From the NCBI RefSeq assembly GCF_030605225.1, contig NZ_JAUWAV010000029.1:1-54248 (forward strand): 54,248 bases of DNA, written 5' to 3'. Origin of the DNA: Geoalkalibacter sp. GTDB lineage: Bacteria > Desulfobacterota > Desulfuromonadia > Desulfuromonadales > Geoalkalibacteraceae. A program made the translations under genes and the position numbers. The notes beneath the pieces were generated by a model. It had not been told where the DNA came from and searched no databases. It saw only the letters and a program-made list of their open reading frames with translations. Shown here piece after piece: positions 35,351 to 43,672 of this stretch (positions are counted from its first letter, which is position 1; each line of letters begins with the position of its first letter).

Positions 35351-36388
35351 TCAATCCAGACTGACCGGCTCGACCTGGATGTCGATGCCCTCCAGACGCT
35401 GCCCCGCCGTGACGCGGATGCTGTGATCGGGGCTCTCGTCGTACATGCCGAACAACTCGCCGGGCATGGGCGAGTCGCCGTATTCCTCGCGGGCCCCGAC
35501 GAAATAGACGCCCGGCTCGCGCAGATGCACCAGGTAGCGCCCGTCGGCGCCCGTGGGCGGTGAGAGGGCGGCGGGACGCTGGTGGCCGATGACGCGATCC
35601 GTGTAGGCAAAGACGTGCAGCCCGGCCAGAGGCTGCCCCTGGGCGTCGATCACCCGCCCGGCGATGGCCATGCCCGTGGCGCGCACGAAGGTTTCGCTGC
35701 GGTTTTCATCCTGCACCTTGCGCACCAGGGGGAGCTCGATCTGCTGGGTGCGGCCCGCCGTCACATAGAGGGGATTGCCGAAATAGACGCCGAACAGATC
35801 ACCCTCGCGCACCGGCCCGACGCGCCCGCCGCCCTCGCGCTTGCGCGCGGTGAGGAAATAACTGGTTTCGGGCAGGCCGTCGAAGGCAAAGCGGCCGTCG
35901 GCGCTCGTGGGCGGCGACATGCGGTAGCCCTGGCCCTTGAGATCCTCGGCGGCATCGAGATAGAGATACACCCGGGCACCTTCCACGGGCTCGCCGTCGA
36001 GCAGCACCACCCCTTCCACCGCGCCGTTGAATGCATCGGCATAAGGCGTCACCCGGGGAGCGGCGGTCCTGACGGCCTGCAATCCCGCCCACACCCTTTC
36101 CTCAGCCAGGGCCACGGGGTTGCGCCCGCAGAAGGCGAAGAGATTGCGCTCGGCGTCGCCGGCAAACAGGGCGTAGAGCCCCGGCGGTAACTCCAGGCGG
36201 TAGAGGCCGGCGTCGTCGCTCGGCGCCGAGACGGCCAGGGGCGGCCGAGAAAAATCCAGCCCCGCGTAAGCTGCGACGCGCATCCCCGCGACGGGTTCGC
36301 CGCCCAGCACCACGCGGCCTTCGATGGTGTTCGCCAGGGCCGGGCCGCCGCCCAGCAGCAACAGCAAAAAGACGAGCAGATTTCTCAT
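35351..36388 (-). CDS. Transthyretin/carboxypeptidase-regulatory-like exported protein 1
   Basis: The 345-residue protein has a signal peptide (MRNLLVFLLLLLGGGPALA) and three beta-sandwich repeats of the carboxypeptidase regulatory-like type. Each repeat opens with an IEGRVV-, VEGVVL- or IAGRVI-like strand plus GEPVxGxxV and continues to DGRFAFDGLPETSYFLTAR- or GVYFVGAREE-like strands. Such domains usually act in binding or scaffolding on the cell surface. It has paralogs at 37727, 39978 and 46603. ATG 36388 follows AGGAGG by five bases and overlaps the upstream beta-helix stop by four bases (ATGA), so the two are translationally coupled. Confidence 0.82.
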   Translation of the reverse strand: MRNLLVFLLLLLGGGPALANTIEGRVVLGGEPVAGMRVAAYAGLDFSRPPLAVSAPSDDAGLYRLELPPGLYALFAGDAERNLFAFCGRNPVALAEERVWAGLQAVRTAAPRVTPYADAFNGAVEGVVLLDGEPVEGARVYLYLDAAEDLKGQGYRMSPPTSADGRFAFDGLPETSYFLTARKREGGGRVGPVREGDLFGVYFGNPLYVTAGRTQQIELPLVRKVQDENRSETFVRATGMAIAGRVIDAQGQPLAGLHVFAYTDRVIGHQRPAALSPPTGADGRYLVHLREPGVYFVGAREEYGDSPMPGELFGMYDESPDHSIRVTAGQRLEGIDIQVEPVSLD

Positions 36389-37749
36389 GGCGCCTCCTGG
36401 GGTCCGGCATCGGCCACCGCCTGCTCCAGCCAGGGCGCGAACACCACCCGGTCGACCAGGTAGGAATCCTCGCCCCAGCCTTCGTAGCGGACCCGGCCGA
36501 GTTGATGGCGGTCGATGAACAGGTCCGGCACGCCCTCCTCGCCGGCGGCGACGAGGCGCTCGGTGTCGGCGCCCCACCAGTTGTCGCGCACGTCGACCAG
36601 GTCGGTGAACTCGGTGGGCGCGCGGGCGAGCAGCGGATTCTGGCTCCGACGTTCCTGGGCCTGGTCGAGGGCGAAGCCCTTGGAACCCATGCGCTTCTCG
36701 AAATCGGCGCTCTGGAAGCGGCCCAATTCCACCGCCAGGCGGTTGCCGCTGAAATTGTTGCGGCGCACCCGGGGATAGGAGGAATAGTCGCAGAACAGGG
36801 CGCGCTCGTTGTTCTTGAAGATGTTGTTTTCCACCAGGGGATCGGACTTGCGGTTGTTCCACAGGGCGGTGCCGTTGTCGGCGAACAGGTTGCGGCGCAC
36901 CTGGGCCGAACCGAACTGGTCATTGCGCAGGGCGGTGCCGTTACGCAAAAAGCGGTTGTCCTCGACCAGGGGAAAGGAAAAGGACAGGTTGGCCAGGGCG
37001 ATCTCGCCGCCCTCGAAATGGTTGGCGCGGATCAGGGGCGAGCGCTGGGTCTGGTTGCAGAAGATGGCGGTGTGGTTGTCGGTGAAACGGTTGCCGGCGA
37101 TGCGGCCCTCGAAGCGTCCCTTGAGGCCGATGGCCTGGCGGTTGTCCTCGAAGCGGCAATCCTCGATGGCGCCGCTGCTGCCGTGGCCGGCGAGAAAAGC
37201 GCTGCCGACGTGCTTGCGAAACCGGCTGCGCTGGAGCTGGATGCGCGATTTCATCTGCGCCTCAAGCCCCACTTCGTTGCCCTCGAACAGACAGTCGGTC
37301 ACGTCGGCGAGAGAGTCCCGCACCAGTTCGATGCCGTGGCCGCCGCCGCGAAACTCGCTGTGTTCCACCCGCAGCCTGGCCCCCAGGGCCTGCACCGCCG
37401 ATTTGGCGCCGCTGAAGCGGGCATGGCGGATCACCACCGGCGCCTCGGGCTCCAGCAGTTCGAGGCCCAGCCAGTCTTGGGGCGCGACAAACACCACCGG
37501 CCTGGCGGCGCTGCCGGCGATCTCCAGCCCACCGCGCACCAGCAGGCGCGCGGCGGGGTCGGCGACCCGGATACGAGTGCCGGCGGCAACCCTCAGCGTC
37601 GCGCCGGGCGGCACCTCCAGGGCTTGTTCCAGCCTGACCTCGCCGCTCCAGCGGGTCTCGCCCGGCGGCAGGGGTTGCAGGGCCGCCCAGCCCAGGGACG
37701 GCAGAAGAAGCAGCGCCGCGAGCAGGTTAAGGAGCCTTGGGTTCCACAC
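36385..37749 (-). CDS. NosD-like right-handed beta-helix protein 1
   Basis: The 454-residue protein has a signal peptide (LLNLLAALLLLPSLGWA) and about a dozen beta-helix coils with the pattern IEDCRFEDNRQAIGL, IAGNRFTDNHTAIFC, VEDNRFLRNGTALRN. It ends with DNWWGADTERLV and a short tail. It is exported, probably periplasmic or surface-associated. I place the start at GTG 37749, because GGGAGGT lies eight bases upstream and the signal peptide follows at once; the ATG at 37782 gives an odd cysteine-rich N-terminus and no site. Start and stop overlap both neighbours, so this series is one operon. Ligand unknown. Confidence 0.8.
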   Translation of the reverse strand: MWNPRLLNLLAALLLLPSLGWAALQPLPPGETRWSGEVRLEQALEVPPGATLRVAAGTRIRVADPAARLLVRGGLEIAGSAARPVVFVAPQDWLGLELLEPEAPVVIRHARFSGAKSAVQALGARLRVEHSEFRGGGHGIELVRDSLADVTDCLFEGNEVGLEAQMKSRIQLQRSRFRKHVGSAFLAGHGSSGAIEDCRFEDNRQAIGLKGRFEGRIAGNRFTDNHTAIFCNQTQRSPLIRANHFEGGEIALANLSFSFPLVEDNRFLRNGTALRNDQFGSAQVRRNLFADNGTALWNNRKSDPLVENNIFKNNERALFCDYSSYPRVRRNNFSGNRLAVELGRFQSADFEKRMGSKGFALDQAQERRSQNPLLARAPTEFTDLVDVRDNWWGADTERLVAAGEEGVPDLFIDRHQLGRVRYEGWGEDSYLVDRVVFAPWLEQAVADAGPQEAP

Positions 37750-38788
37750 GGATGCGCACCTCCCGCACGGGTTCCTCATCATTGAGCGTCAGCCCCGCGC
37801 CCTCAAGACGTCCGTACCATTCCCCCTCCTGCGCCGGTCCGCCGAAGGACTGACGCGCCAGCAGATGCCAGGGGCCGGGATGGCTCAAGGCCAGCTCGAA
37901 GCGCCCCGTCTCGTCCGTCGCCGGGGAAAAGGCGTCGGGATGGCCGGTCATTTCGGCGCTGCGATAGGCGAACACCCGCACCCCCGCCAGAGCCTGACCC
38001 TCGGGCCCCACCACCTGGCCGCGCAGTCCGCGAAAGGCCGCCTTCTCGCCCTCTTCGAGCAAAGCCAGGCGGGTGATGGTCTCGATGCGCACCTGATGCA
38101 TCTCGCCCGCGGCGATGCGCACCGGATTGCCGTGGTAATAATTGAAATAGTCGCCGATCTCGATGGGACCGAACTGCCCGCCCTGGGCGCGCTTGCGCGC
38201 CAGTATCCAGTAGTCGCCGGGCGGCAGACGCAGGCGAAAGCGCCCCTTTTCCACGGGCTGGATGAGATAGCCCGGTCCCTTGAAGCCCTTGGCCGGATCG
38301 GTGTAGACGTAGAGGTAGGCGCGCTCGAGGAGTTCGTCCTCGAAGCGGATCTCGCCTTCGATGCCGCTCTGCGCGCCCTGCACGGGCGGCGTCTGCTCGC
38401 CGATGCGGATCAGGTTGAAGCCGACGTTGGTCAAGATCCCCTGGGTGACCCGCACCGGCGCGCCGCTGTAATAGCAGAAATGATCGCCGGGCTTAGCCGT
38501 GCCCTCGAAATCGCGCGCCACCAGATAGTAGTCGCCGGGCGGCAGTTCGAGCCGGTAGCTGCCGTCCACGTCCACCGGCGCCGACACGGCCACCGTTCGT
38601 CCGGCGGCAATATCGGCGATGGCGCGATAGGCATGCACGCGCACGCCTTCCACCAGTTCGCCGCGCCAGGCCACGCGTCCCTGGATGCCCGTTTCTGCAA
38701 GGGCCGGGACGGCGCAGAGGAGCAAGGCCAGCATCAGCAGGAAAGGACCCAAGGGACGCCAGGGACCTAAGGGACTTGATCGTTTCAT
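37727..38788 (-). CDS. Transthyretin/carboxypeptidase-regulatory-like exported protein 2
   Basis: The 353-residue protein has a signal peptide (FLLMLALLLCAVPALA) and three carboxypeptidase-regulatory-like repeats: IQGRVAWRGELVEGVRV, IEGEIRFEDELLERAYL and LRGQVVGPEGQALAGVRV. Each is followed by an LPPGDYYLVARDF-like segment, and two carry a DYFNYYHGNPVRI-like turn. The N-terminus SPLGPWRPLGPF comes from a 9-bp tandem repeat, so it probably varies between strains. The ATG overlaps the previous beta-helix stop by four bases. Surface scaffold or binding is the likely role. Confidence 0.82.
   Translation of the reverse strand: MKRSSPLGPWRPLGPFLLMLALLLCAVPALAETGIQGRVAWRGELVEGVRVHAYRAIADIAAGRTVAVSAPVDVDGSYRLELPPGDYYLVARDFEGTAKPGDHFCYYSGAPVRVTQGILTNVGFNLIRIGEQTPPVQGAQSGIEGEIRFEDELLERAYLYVYTDPAKGFKGPGYLIQPVEKGRFRLRLPPGDYWILARKRAQGGQFGPIEIGDYFNYYHGNPVRIAAGEMHQVRIETITRLALLEEGEKAAFRGLRGQVVGPEGQALAGVRVFAYRSAEMTGHPDAFSPATDETGRFELALSHPGPWHLLARQSFGGPAQEGEWYGRLEGAGLTLNDEEPVREVRIRVEPKAP
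38745..38780. repeat. 9-bp tandem repeat in a signal peptide coding start
   Basis: Four imperfect 9-bp units of the form GGACcnAAG occur on the plus strand (GGACCCAAG, GGACGCCAG, GGACCTAAG, GGACTTGAT). Read on the minus strand they encode SPLGPWRPLGP just after the start codon. The unit length is three codons, so slippage keeps the frame. Confidence 0.8.
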
Positions 38789-39981
38789 GGGGATTCGGAT
38801 TTCCTTGGTTCGGGGGTCAGGGGTGCGTTTCGCCAGGGCACGAACTCGACGATGTCCAGCGGATACTGCTTGCCCTGGTCCTCAAAGTAAGGTTGATCGC
38901 GGCCATCGTGAATGAACGAGGGATTGCCGCGCCCGGCGCCGCGCGTCAGCTCCTGCGTGGCGGCCTCGCCCCACCAGTTGTGTTTTGCGTCCACCGTGCC
39001 GGTCAGGGCCACGGGGCGGCGCGCCGCTTCGCTGGCCGGCTGGCGAGCCGCCTGGCCGAAGGCGCCGCGCCCGTTGCTTTCGGCGGCGCGCGCCGCTTCG
39101 CCGTTCTCCTTTTCCCAGGCCGAGGACTGATGGTCGAGCACCAGGGCCATGGCGTTGCCGCTCAGGTCGTTGTCGCGGATCACCGGGTAGGAGGAATATT
39201 CCACCTGCACGCCGATGCGGTTGCCGTTGATGCGGTTGTTGCGCACCCGCGCGTCGGAGCGGCGCGCCAACAGCACGCCGGTGCCGCCGTCGGCGATCTG
39301 GTTGCCGACCAGGGTGGGGCGCGCGGCGCGATCCACCTTGATGGCCACCTCGTTGCCCGCGAAGCGGTTGCCGCTGATCTCGGGGTCGCTGCCGTAGTAG
39401 GCGATCATCAGCCCCACGGCGTTGCCGTTCAGTTGATTGCCGCGAAACACGCGCGGCAGGGCGCGATGAATGTAGACGCCGAAGCGTCCATTGTCGGCGA
39501 TGATGCAATCCTCGACGCGGGGCTTGGCATCATCCTTAAGAAACAGGCCGACCTCGCGGTTGCCGAGGATGCGGCAGCCCACCACCTCGGCGCTGCTCTG
39601 CTGACGCAGTTCGAGACCCGTGGTGTTGCCGCTGAGTTCCAAGTTGCGCAAGAGCGGCTTGCCGCCCAGCACCTGGATGCCGGTGCGCGCGCCGCTCACC
39701 AGGCAATCCTCCAGCAGGCTCTCGCCGCCGCGCAGGATGATGCCCTCCCAGTCATCGCCCGTGAACCGTGCGCCGCGCGCCGCCAGGGTGCCCAGCACCT
39801 CGAGGCCGCCGCCGCTGAAATGCACCTCGCTGCCCGGCGCGACGGTGAGGGTCACGCCCTTTTCCACCCGCACCGCGCCGCTCAACTCCACACGACCCTG
39901 CCACAGGGTATCGGCGGCGATGGAGCGGGCCTGCGCCGCGACGGGCAGCAGCAAAAGTAAGAACAGCAGCAATCCTCTCAC
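38785..39981 (-). CDS. NosD-like right-handed beta-helix protein 2
   Basis: The 398-residue protein has a signal peptide (MRGLLLFLLLLLPVAAQA) and beta-helix coils such as LEDCLVSGARTGIQV, VVGCRILGNREVGLF, ISGNRFAGNEVAIKV and VRNNRINGNRIGVQV. A low-complexity insert (ENGEAARAAESNGRG) then precedes KHNWWGEAATQEL and a short tail. It is paralogous to the 36385 and 34439 proteins. The ATG overlaps the upstream transthyretin-like stop by four bases, and its own stop overlaps the next start likewise, so it sits in a tightly coupled operon. Exported; ligand unknown. Confidence 0.82.
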   Translation of the reverse strand: MRGLLLFLLLLLPVAAQARSIAADTLWQGRVELSGAVRVEKGVTLTVAPGSEVHFSGGGLEVLGTLAARGARFTGDDWEGIILRGGESLLEDCLVSGARTGIQVLGGKPLLRNLELSGNTTGLELRQQSSAEVVGCRILGNREVGLFLKDDAKPRVEDCIIADNGRFGVYIHRALPRVFRGNQLNGNAVGLMIAYYGSDPEISGNRFAGNEVAIKVDRAARPTLVGNQIADGGTGVLLARRSDARVRNNRINGNRIGVQVEYSSYPVIRDNDLSGNAMALVLDHQSSAWEKENGEAARAAESNGRGAFGQAARQPASEAARRPVALTGTVDAKHNWWGEAATQELTRGAGRGNPSFIHDGRDQPYFEDQGKQYPLDIVEFVPWRNAPLTPEPRKSESP

Positions 39982-41084
39982 CAGATTTCCCTCACTTTGA
40001 GCTCGCCCAGATCAAGGTTTTCCCCCGTGGCCACGACGGCGCCGTGGTCGGGGCGACCGTCCCAGGTGCCGACCCGCTCGCCCGGCTCCAGCGGTCCGCC
40101 GAAGCGGCTGCGCGCGCCGACGTAGTAGGTGCCGCCCTCGCCCAGATACAGGGTGAAGCGGCCATCCGCTCCGCTGGGTTCGGAGATGTAGGTCGGCTTG
40201 CCGACCATGCGCCGGTCGAGATAGGCAAAAACGTAGACCCCGGCCGTGGGCCCGCCGCGTTCATCGACCACCCGCCCGGTGAAGGCCGTGGCCGTGGCGG
40301 CGAACTTGCCCGCCGCGCGGCGCTCCTCGCGGGTATGGGCATCCACGGCGGTCAGTCTGAAGTCGCCGAGATCCAGTTCCTCGCCCCGCGTCAGTTCCAC
40401 CGGATTACCGGGATAGACGCCGTTGAGATCGCCCGGCGCGGGCTCACCGAGACGTGATCCGTCGCCGCGCTGGCGCGCCGCGAGATAGTAGCGCCCGGCG
40501 GGCAGCGGGATGCGAAACATTCCGCCCTCATCGCTCTGCACCGCCTCGCCGTAGGAGGGGCCCATCAGCCCCGACGCCTCTTCCACATACACATAGATCC
40601 AGGCGCCCTTGAGCGGCAGGCCCTCGTGCAGCACCCGGCCGGAGAGCGCCGTGTCGGGATCGGCAACCAGCCCCGCGCCGCGCCCCATCTCGCGCAGGCT
40701 GAAGGGCGCGACGCGCTCGCGACCCCGCACCTCGACGGGATTGACCGGACATTCGGCCATGAGCATGCGGTCGCGGCCGTCCGGGCTTTCCTCGCGCTTC
40801 TTGCCGATGAGATAATAGCGCCCCGGCGGCAGATCAAGACGGTAGCGGCCGCGCTCGTCGGTGGTCGCCACGGCAAAGGGCGCCACGCTGCGATCCTGGC
40901 CGCTCTTGAGATACACCTCGAGCTGCGCCTCGGCCAGGGGCCGGTCGCCGACCAGCAGCGTGCCCTCCACCCCGCTGTCGCCCGAGGTGCAGCCCCACCC
41001 GGATAACACCAGGGCAACGATCACCAACCATCTCCGCCAGACGTCCAATGCATCCACCTTGTCCACGAGGTCCACTTCGTCCAC
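39978..41084 (-). CDS. Transthyretin/carboxypeptidase-regulatory-like lipoprotein 3
   Basis: This lipoprotein (up to 368 residues) has the lipobox SGWGC and three carboxypeptidase-regulatory-like repeats: VEGTLLVGDRPLAEAQL, LSGRVLHEGLPLKGAWI and FTGRVVDERGGPTAGVYV. Each is followed by an LPPGRYYLIGKK- or EGGTYYVGARSRFGGP-like segment. The N-terminus is unusual: an acidic DEVDLVDKVDALDV stretch encoded by 9-bp repeats precedes the hydrophobic segment. The start may be the GTG at 41084 (GGAG nine bases upstream) or the later TTG at 41048; I kept the longer one with doubt. It begins the tandem series of transthyretin-like and beta-helix pairs. Confidence 0.78.
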   Translation of the reverse strand: MDEVDLVDKVDALDVWRRWLVIVALVLSGWGCTSGDSGVEGTLLVGDRPLAEAQLEVYLKSGQDRSVAPFAVATTDERGRYRLDLPPGRYYLIGKKREESPDGRDRMLMAECPVNPVEVRGRERVAPFSLREMGRGAGLVADPDTALSGRVLHEGLPLKGAWIYVYVEEASGLMGPSYGEAVQSDEGGMFRIPLPAGRYYLAARQRGDGSRLGEPAPGDLNGVYPGNPVELTRGEELDLGDFRLTAVDAHTREERRAAGKFAATATAFTGRVVDERGGPTAGVYVFAYLDRRMVGKPTYISEPSGADGRFTLYLGEGGTYYVGARSRFGGPLEPGERVGTWDGRPDHGAVVATGENLDLGELKVREIW

Positions 41085-41088
41085 AACT
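41044..41088. repeat. GTGGACnnn tandem repeat at the start of the 39978 gene
   Basis: Five 9-bp units with TCCAC at their start on the plus strand (TCCAATGCA, TCCACCTTG, TCCACGAGG, TCCACTTCG, TCCACAACT) read as GTGGACnnn on the coding strand. The same repeat type is found at 48245-48280, before the NapH-like gene on the other strand. Confidence 0.82.
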
Positions 41089-41099
41089 ACCCGCTCCGC

Positions 41100-43538
41100 T
41101 CAACCCGCGACGCGCACCCGAAACCACCCCAGCGCCGCAAGCGCCAGCCCATAGACCCCCACCCCGCAGAGCAGGGTCAGGGTGAAGCCGAGATTCATGC
41201 TCAGCACCGCCGCGAAGATGGCGCCGAACACGCTGGTCGCGCTGTTGATGCCCCAACTCCAGGGCACCCCGGCGGGCGTCGGGTGAAACACCTTCATGCC
41301 CAGGGGCAGGGGCATGCCGAGCAGCAGCCCCAGGGGCGCGAGCAGCAGCACCGCCAGCACGCAGCGCAGCGCCAGGGGCACGGTCAGCCAACCGGCGAGC
41401 AGCGGCGGCAGGACCGCCACATAGACCAGGGACAGCAAGACCAGTGCCACCAGCACCCGCGATAAAACCGTTTTTTCCGCGCCCGCCCGGCAGCGCGCGG
41501 CAAGCAGGGATCCCAGCCCGGCAAACACCAGCAGGGCGAAAAGCACCACCGCCAGGGCATAGATGGGCGGCCCGAGAAACACCGTGAAGCGCCGCAGCAG
41601 ACCGATTTCGATGAGCATGAAACCCAGCCCCAGACAGGCAAAGTACAGCAGGCGCGCGCCGGTGCCCGCGCCGCGCAGCTCACGGCCGCGCAGTAGCGCC
41701 AGGGGCAGCAGCAGACACACCAGCACCAGCACCGTCACCACCACCAGCAGGTTGCGCAGGGTCAGAATCGCGCGATCCTCGAAGGGGCTCTGCTCGGGAA
41801 AAGACAACAGGCGCACGAAATCCGCCGGTTTGAGCATGTAGTAGAAAAACGGCCGGTCGTCGCTCACCGGGCGGATATCGAAGGGGAAATCCCGATAAAA
41901 GGCCGCGCTGCCCTGAGCGGCGATGAGCTGGTGATAGTGGCTGTCGCCCTCGCGGGCGTCGGGCATAAACACCACATCGTACTCGCGGGCGCGCACCTCG
42001 GCGCGCAGTTGGGCCAGTTCCTCCGTCGTGAAGGGCGTGCGTTTGAGCATGAAGTTGGCCAACCCGCGCTCGCGGATCACCGCCAGGTGCGCCGCCGGAT
42101 CCGCCACGCCCTGCTCCTTGAGCAGATGCAGGCCGAGGGACACCAGGCGCAGGGTCTCGCGCTCGAAGATGAAGCGCGAGATGGAGAGGATGCCCTCGTC
42201 GCTGAGGCTGTCCCAGTAGTCGCGAAAAGCCTCGATGGTGTAGAGGTTGTTTTCCGCCAGGGTGAAGGCGCCCGCCGCCGGGGCCATGCGCCCGAACACC
42301 GCCGAGGCCTGGATCACGTCGTAGGTCTGGCCCGCGCGGCGCACGAAGCTGCGCCCTTCGTCCACCACCAGCCGCACGCGCGGATCGCGGTAGAGTTCGC
42401 CGGAAAAGGCGGCGAAGCGCTCGTTGACCGCCCGCGCGATGAGGGAATTGAGTTCGACGGCCGTCACTTCCCGGGCGTCCATGGCCAGGGCCGCCAGCAC
42501 GTCCTTGCCGCCGCCGGGGCCGATGGCCAGGGCGCGCGCCTCGGGACGCAGCAGATAGGCGAGGCTGATGACGTTGGCGCGAAAGTATTCGCGGAAGCGC
42601 GCGTCGTCGCGACGAAACAGGTTGGTGTAGCCGCTGTCGTCGATGACCATGCCGAGCTGCTCGGGAATCGGCCCGCGATAGCTGCGCGACAGCCCCCAGG
42701 CGCGCTCCTGCTCCTGCCCGTGGGAGGGATAGACCGCCACGCGCGAATAGGAGTTCCACGCGCTCCACACCAGGTTGGGCTCGTAGCGACCGCGCGCGAA
42801 GCGGATCTCGGCAAAGCCGGTGAGCAGATTACCGGCGCCGACCCCGGCGAGCAGCGCCAGCACCAGCCACAGCCCGAGCCGCCGCGCGCGCGGGGCGCCG
42901 ATCGGGAGAAACAGGGCGGCGGCGACCAAGCCCACCGCGGCGATCACCAGCAGGGCCGTGATGCCGCCCACCAGGTTGAGTACGCCGATGATGGCCAGGC
43001 AGCCCGCTCCGGCGCCGAGCAGATCCCAGCAATACAGCCGGTTGATGTCGCGCAGGTGGCGGGTGAGCAGCAACGTCACGGCCAGGCCGCTGCAATAAAA
43101 GGGAAAGGCCGTGACCAGATAGAGCGCCCCCAGGGCCGGCAGCATGCCCGCCGGCACGGCGGCGCCGCCGGGTCCCTGCTGAAAGGGCTGATAGTGGGGC
43201 TGATGAAAAAAGGACAGCACGGTGAAACCGAACTGGGGATGCAGGCGAAACAGCACGAAAATGCCGAAGAACAGCGCCACCCCCAAACAGAACAGCAGCG
43301 CCCAGCGCGCCGCCAGGCTTTCCGCGCGCTCCAGGGGAAACCAGCGCGGTGCCAGGGCCAGGGTCAGAGCCGCCGCCCCCAGGCCGAACAGCGCCAGGGA
43401 AATGGCCATGGAGGCGAAGTGGTACCACATGAGCACCGAGAAGATGCGGGTCAGCACCAGCTCGTACATGAGAGTGGCCATGCACAGCAGGAACATGCCC
43501 CAGCAGGTGCGGCGGTCAAGAGTTGGAAGATTGTTCAT
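41100..43538 (-). CDS. Polytopic membrane protein with spermidine-synthase-like domain
   Basis: The 812-residue protein has about seven N-terminal membrane helices (from LMYELVLTRIFSVLMW). A methyltransferase-fold domain follows with the glycine-rich motif AIGPGGGKDVLAAL and TAVELN, the VVDEGRSFVRR and YDVIQASAVFGR strands, and SDDRPFFYYMLKP. About six C-terminal helices complete it. Proteins of this build are often annotated as spermidine synthase but probably do not make polyamines; the substrate is unknown. I chose the ATG at 43538 at the natural start of the first helix, though no clear ribosome site is seen; the longer frame is translated from a repeat. The next gene starts 15 bases downstream. 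Confidence 0.75.
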   Translation of the reverse strand: MNNLPTLDRRTCWGMFLLCMATLMYELVLTRIFSVLMWYHFASMAISLALFGLGAAALTLALAPRWFPLERAESLAARWALLFCLGVALFFGIFVLFRLHPQFGFTVLSFFHQPHYQPFQQGPGGAAVPAGMLPALGALYLVTAFPFYCSGLAVTLLLTRHLRDINRLYCWDLLGAGAGCLAIIGVLNLVGGITALLVIAAVGLVAAALFLPIGAPRARRLGLWLVLALLAGVGAGNLLTGFAEIRFARGRYEPNLVWSAWNSYSRVAVYPSHGQEQERAWGLSRSYRGPIPEQLGMVIDDSGYTNLFRRDDARFREYFRANVISLAYLLRPEARALAIGPGGGKDVLAALAMDAREVTAVELNSLIARAVNERFAAFSGELYRDPRVRLVVDEGRSFVRRAGQTYDVIQASAVFGRMAPAAGAFTLAENNLYTIEAFRDYWDSLSDEGILSISRFIFERETLRLVSLGLHLLKEQGVADPAAHLAVIRERGLANFMLKRTPFTTEELAQLRAEVRAREYDVVFMPDAREGDSHYHQLIAAQGSAAFYRDFPFDIRPVSDDRPFFYYMLKPADFVRLLSFPEQSPFEDRAILTLRNLLVVVTVLVLVCLLLPLALLRGRELRGAGTGARLLYFACLGLGFMLIEIGLLRRFTVFLGPPIYALAVVLFALLVFAGLGSLLAARCRAGAEKTVLSRVLVALVLLSLVYVAVLPPLLAGWLTVPLALRCVLAVLLLAPLGLLLGMPLPLGMKVFHPTPAGVPWSWGINSATSVFGAIFAAVLSMNLGFTLTLLCGVGVYGLALAALGWFRVRVAG

Positions 43539-43576
43539 GAAGAAAGGACAATAGCAATCCGCGTACCGAAAAACGA

Positions 43577-43600
43577 AAGGGCGCGACTCGTCGCGCCCTT
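43577..43600 (-). terminator. Terminator downstream of the FG-GAP gene
   Basis: AAGGGCGCGA (43577-43586) pairs with TCGCGCCCTT (43591-43600) around a four-base loop. On the minus strand the stem is followed by TTTCGTTTTT, so it ends transcripts from the FG-GAP gene, at least partly, before the spermidine-synthase-like gene. Confidence 0.75.
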
Positions 43601-43615
43601 GTATGACGTTTTCAC

Positions 43616-43668
43616 CGTAGGGGCGACCCGCTGGGTCGCCCTGGGCGAGGCAGCGCCTCGCCCCTACG
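43616..43668. repeat. Double-hairpin repeat after the FG-GAP stop codon
   Basis: Outer arms CGTAG (43616-43620) and CTACG (43664-43668) enclose two perfect 9-bp hairpins: GGGCGACCC with GGGTCGCCC, and GGGCGAGGC with GCCTCGCCC. The whole can fold as a cruciform. It begins five bases beyond the FG-GAP stop. A partial copy of the same family lies at 35287-35310. Confidence 0.85.
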
Positions 43669-43672
43669 CCCA

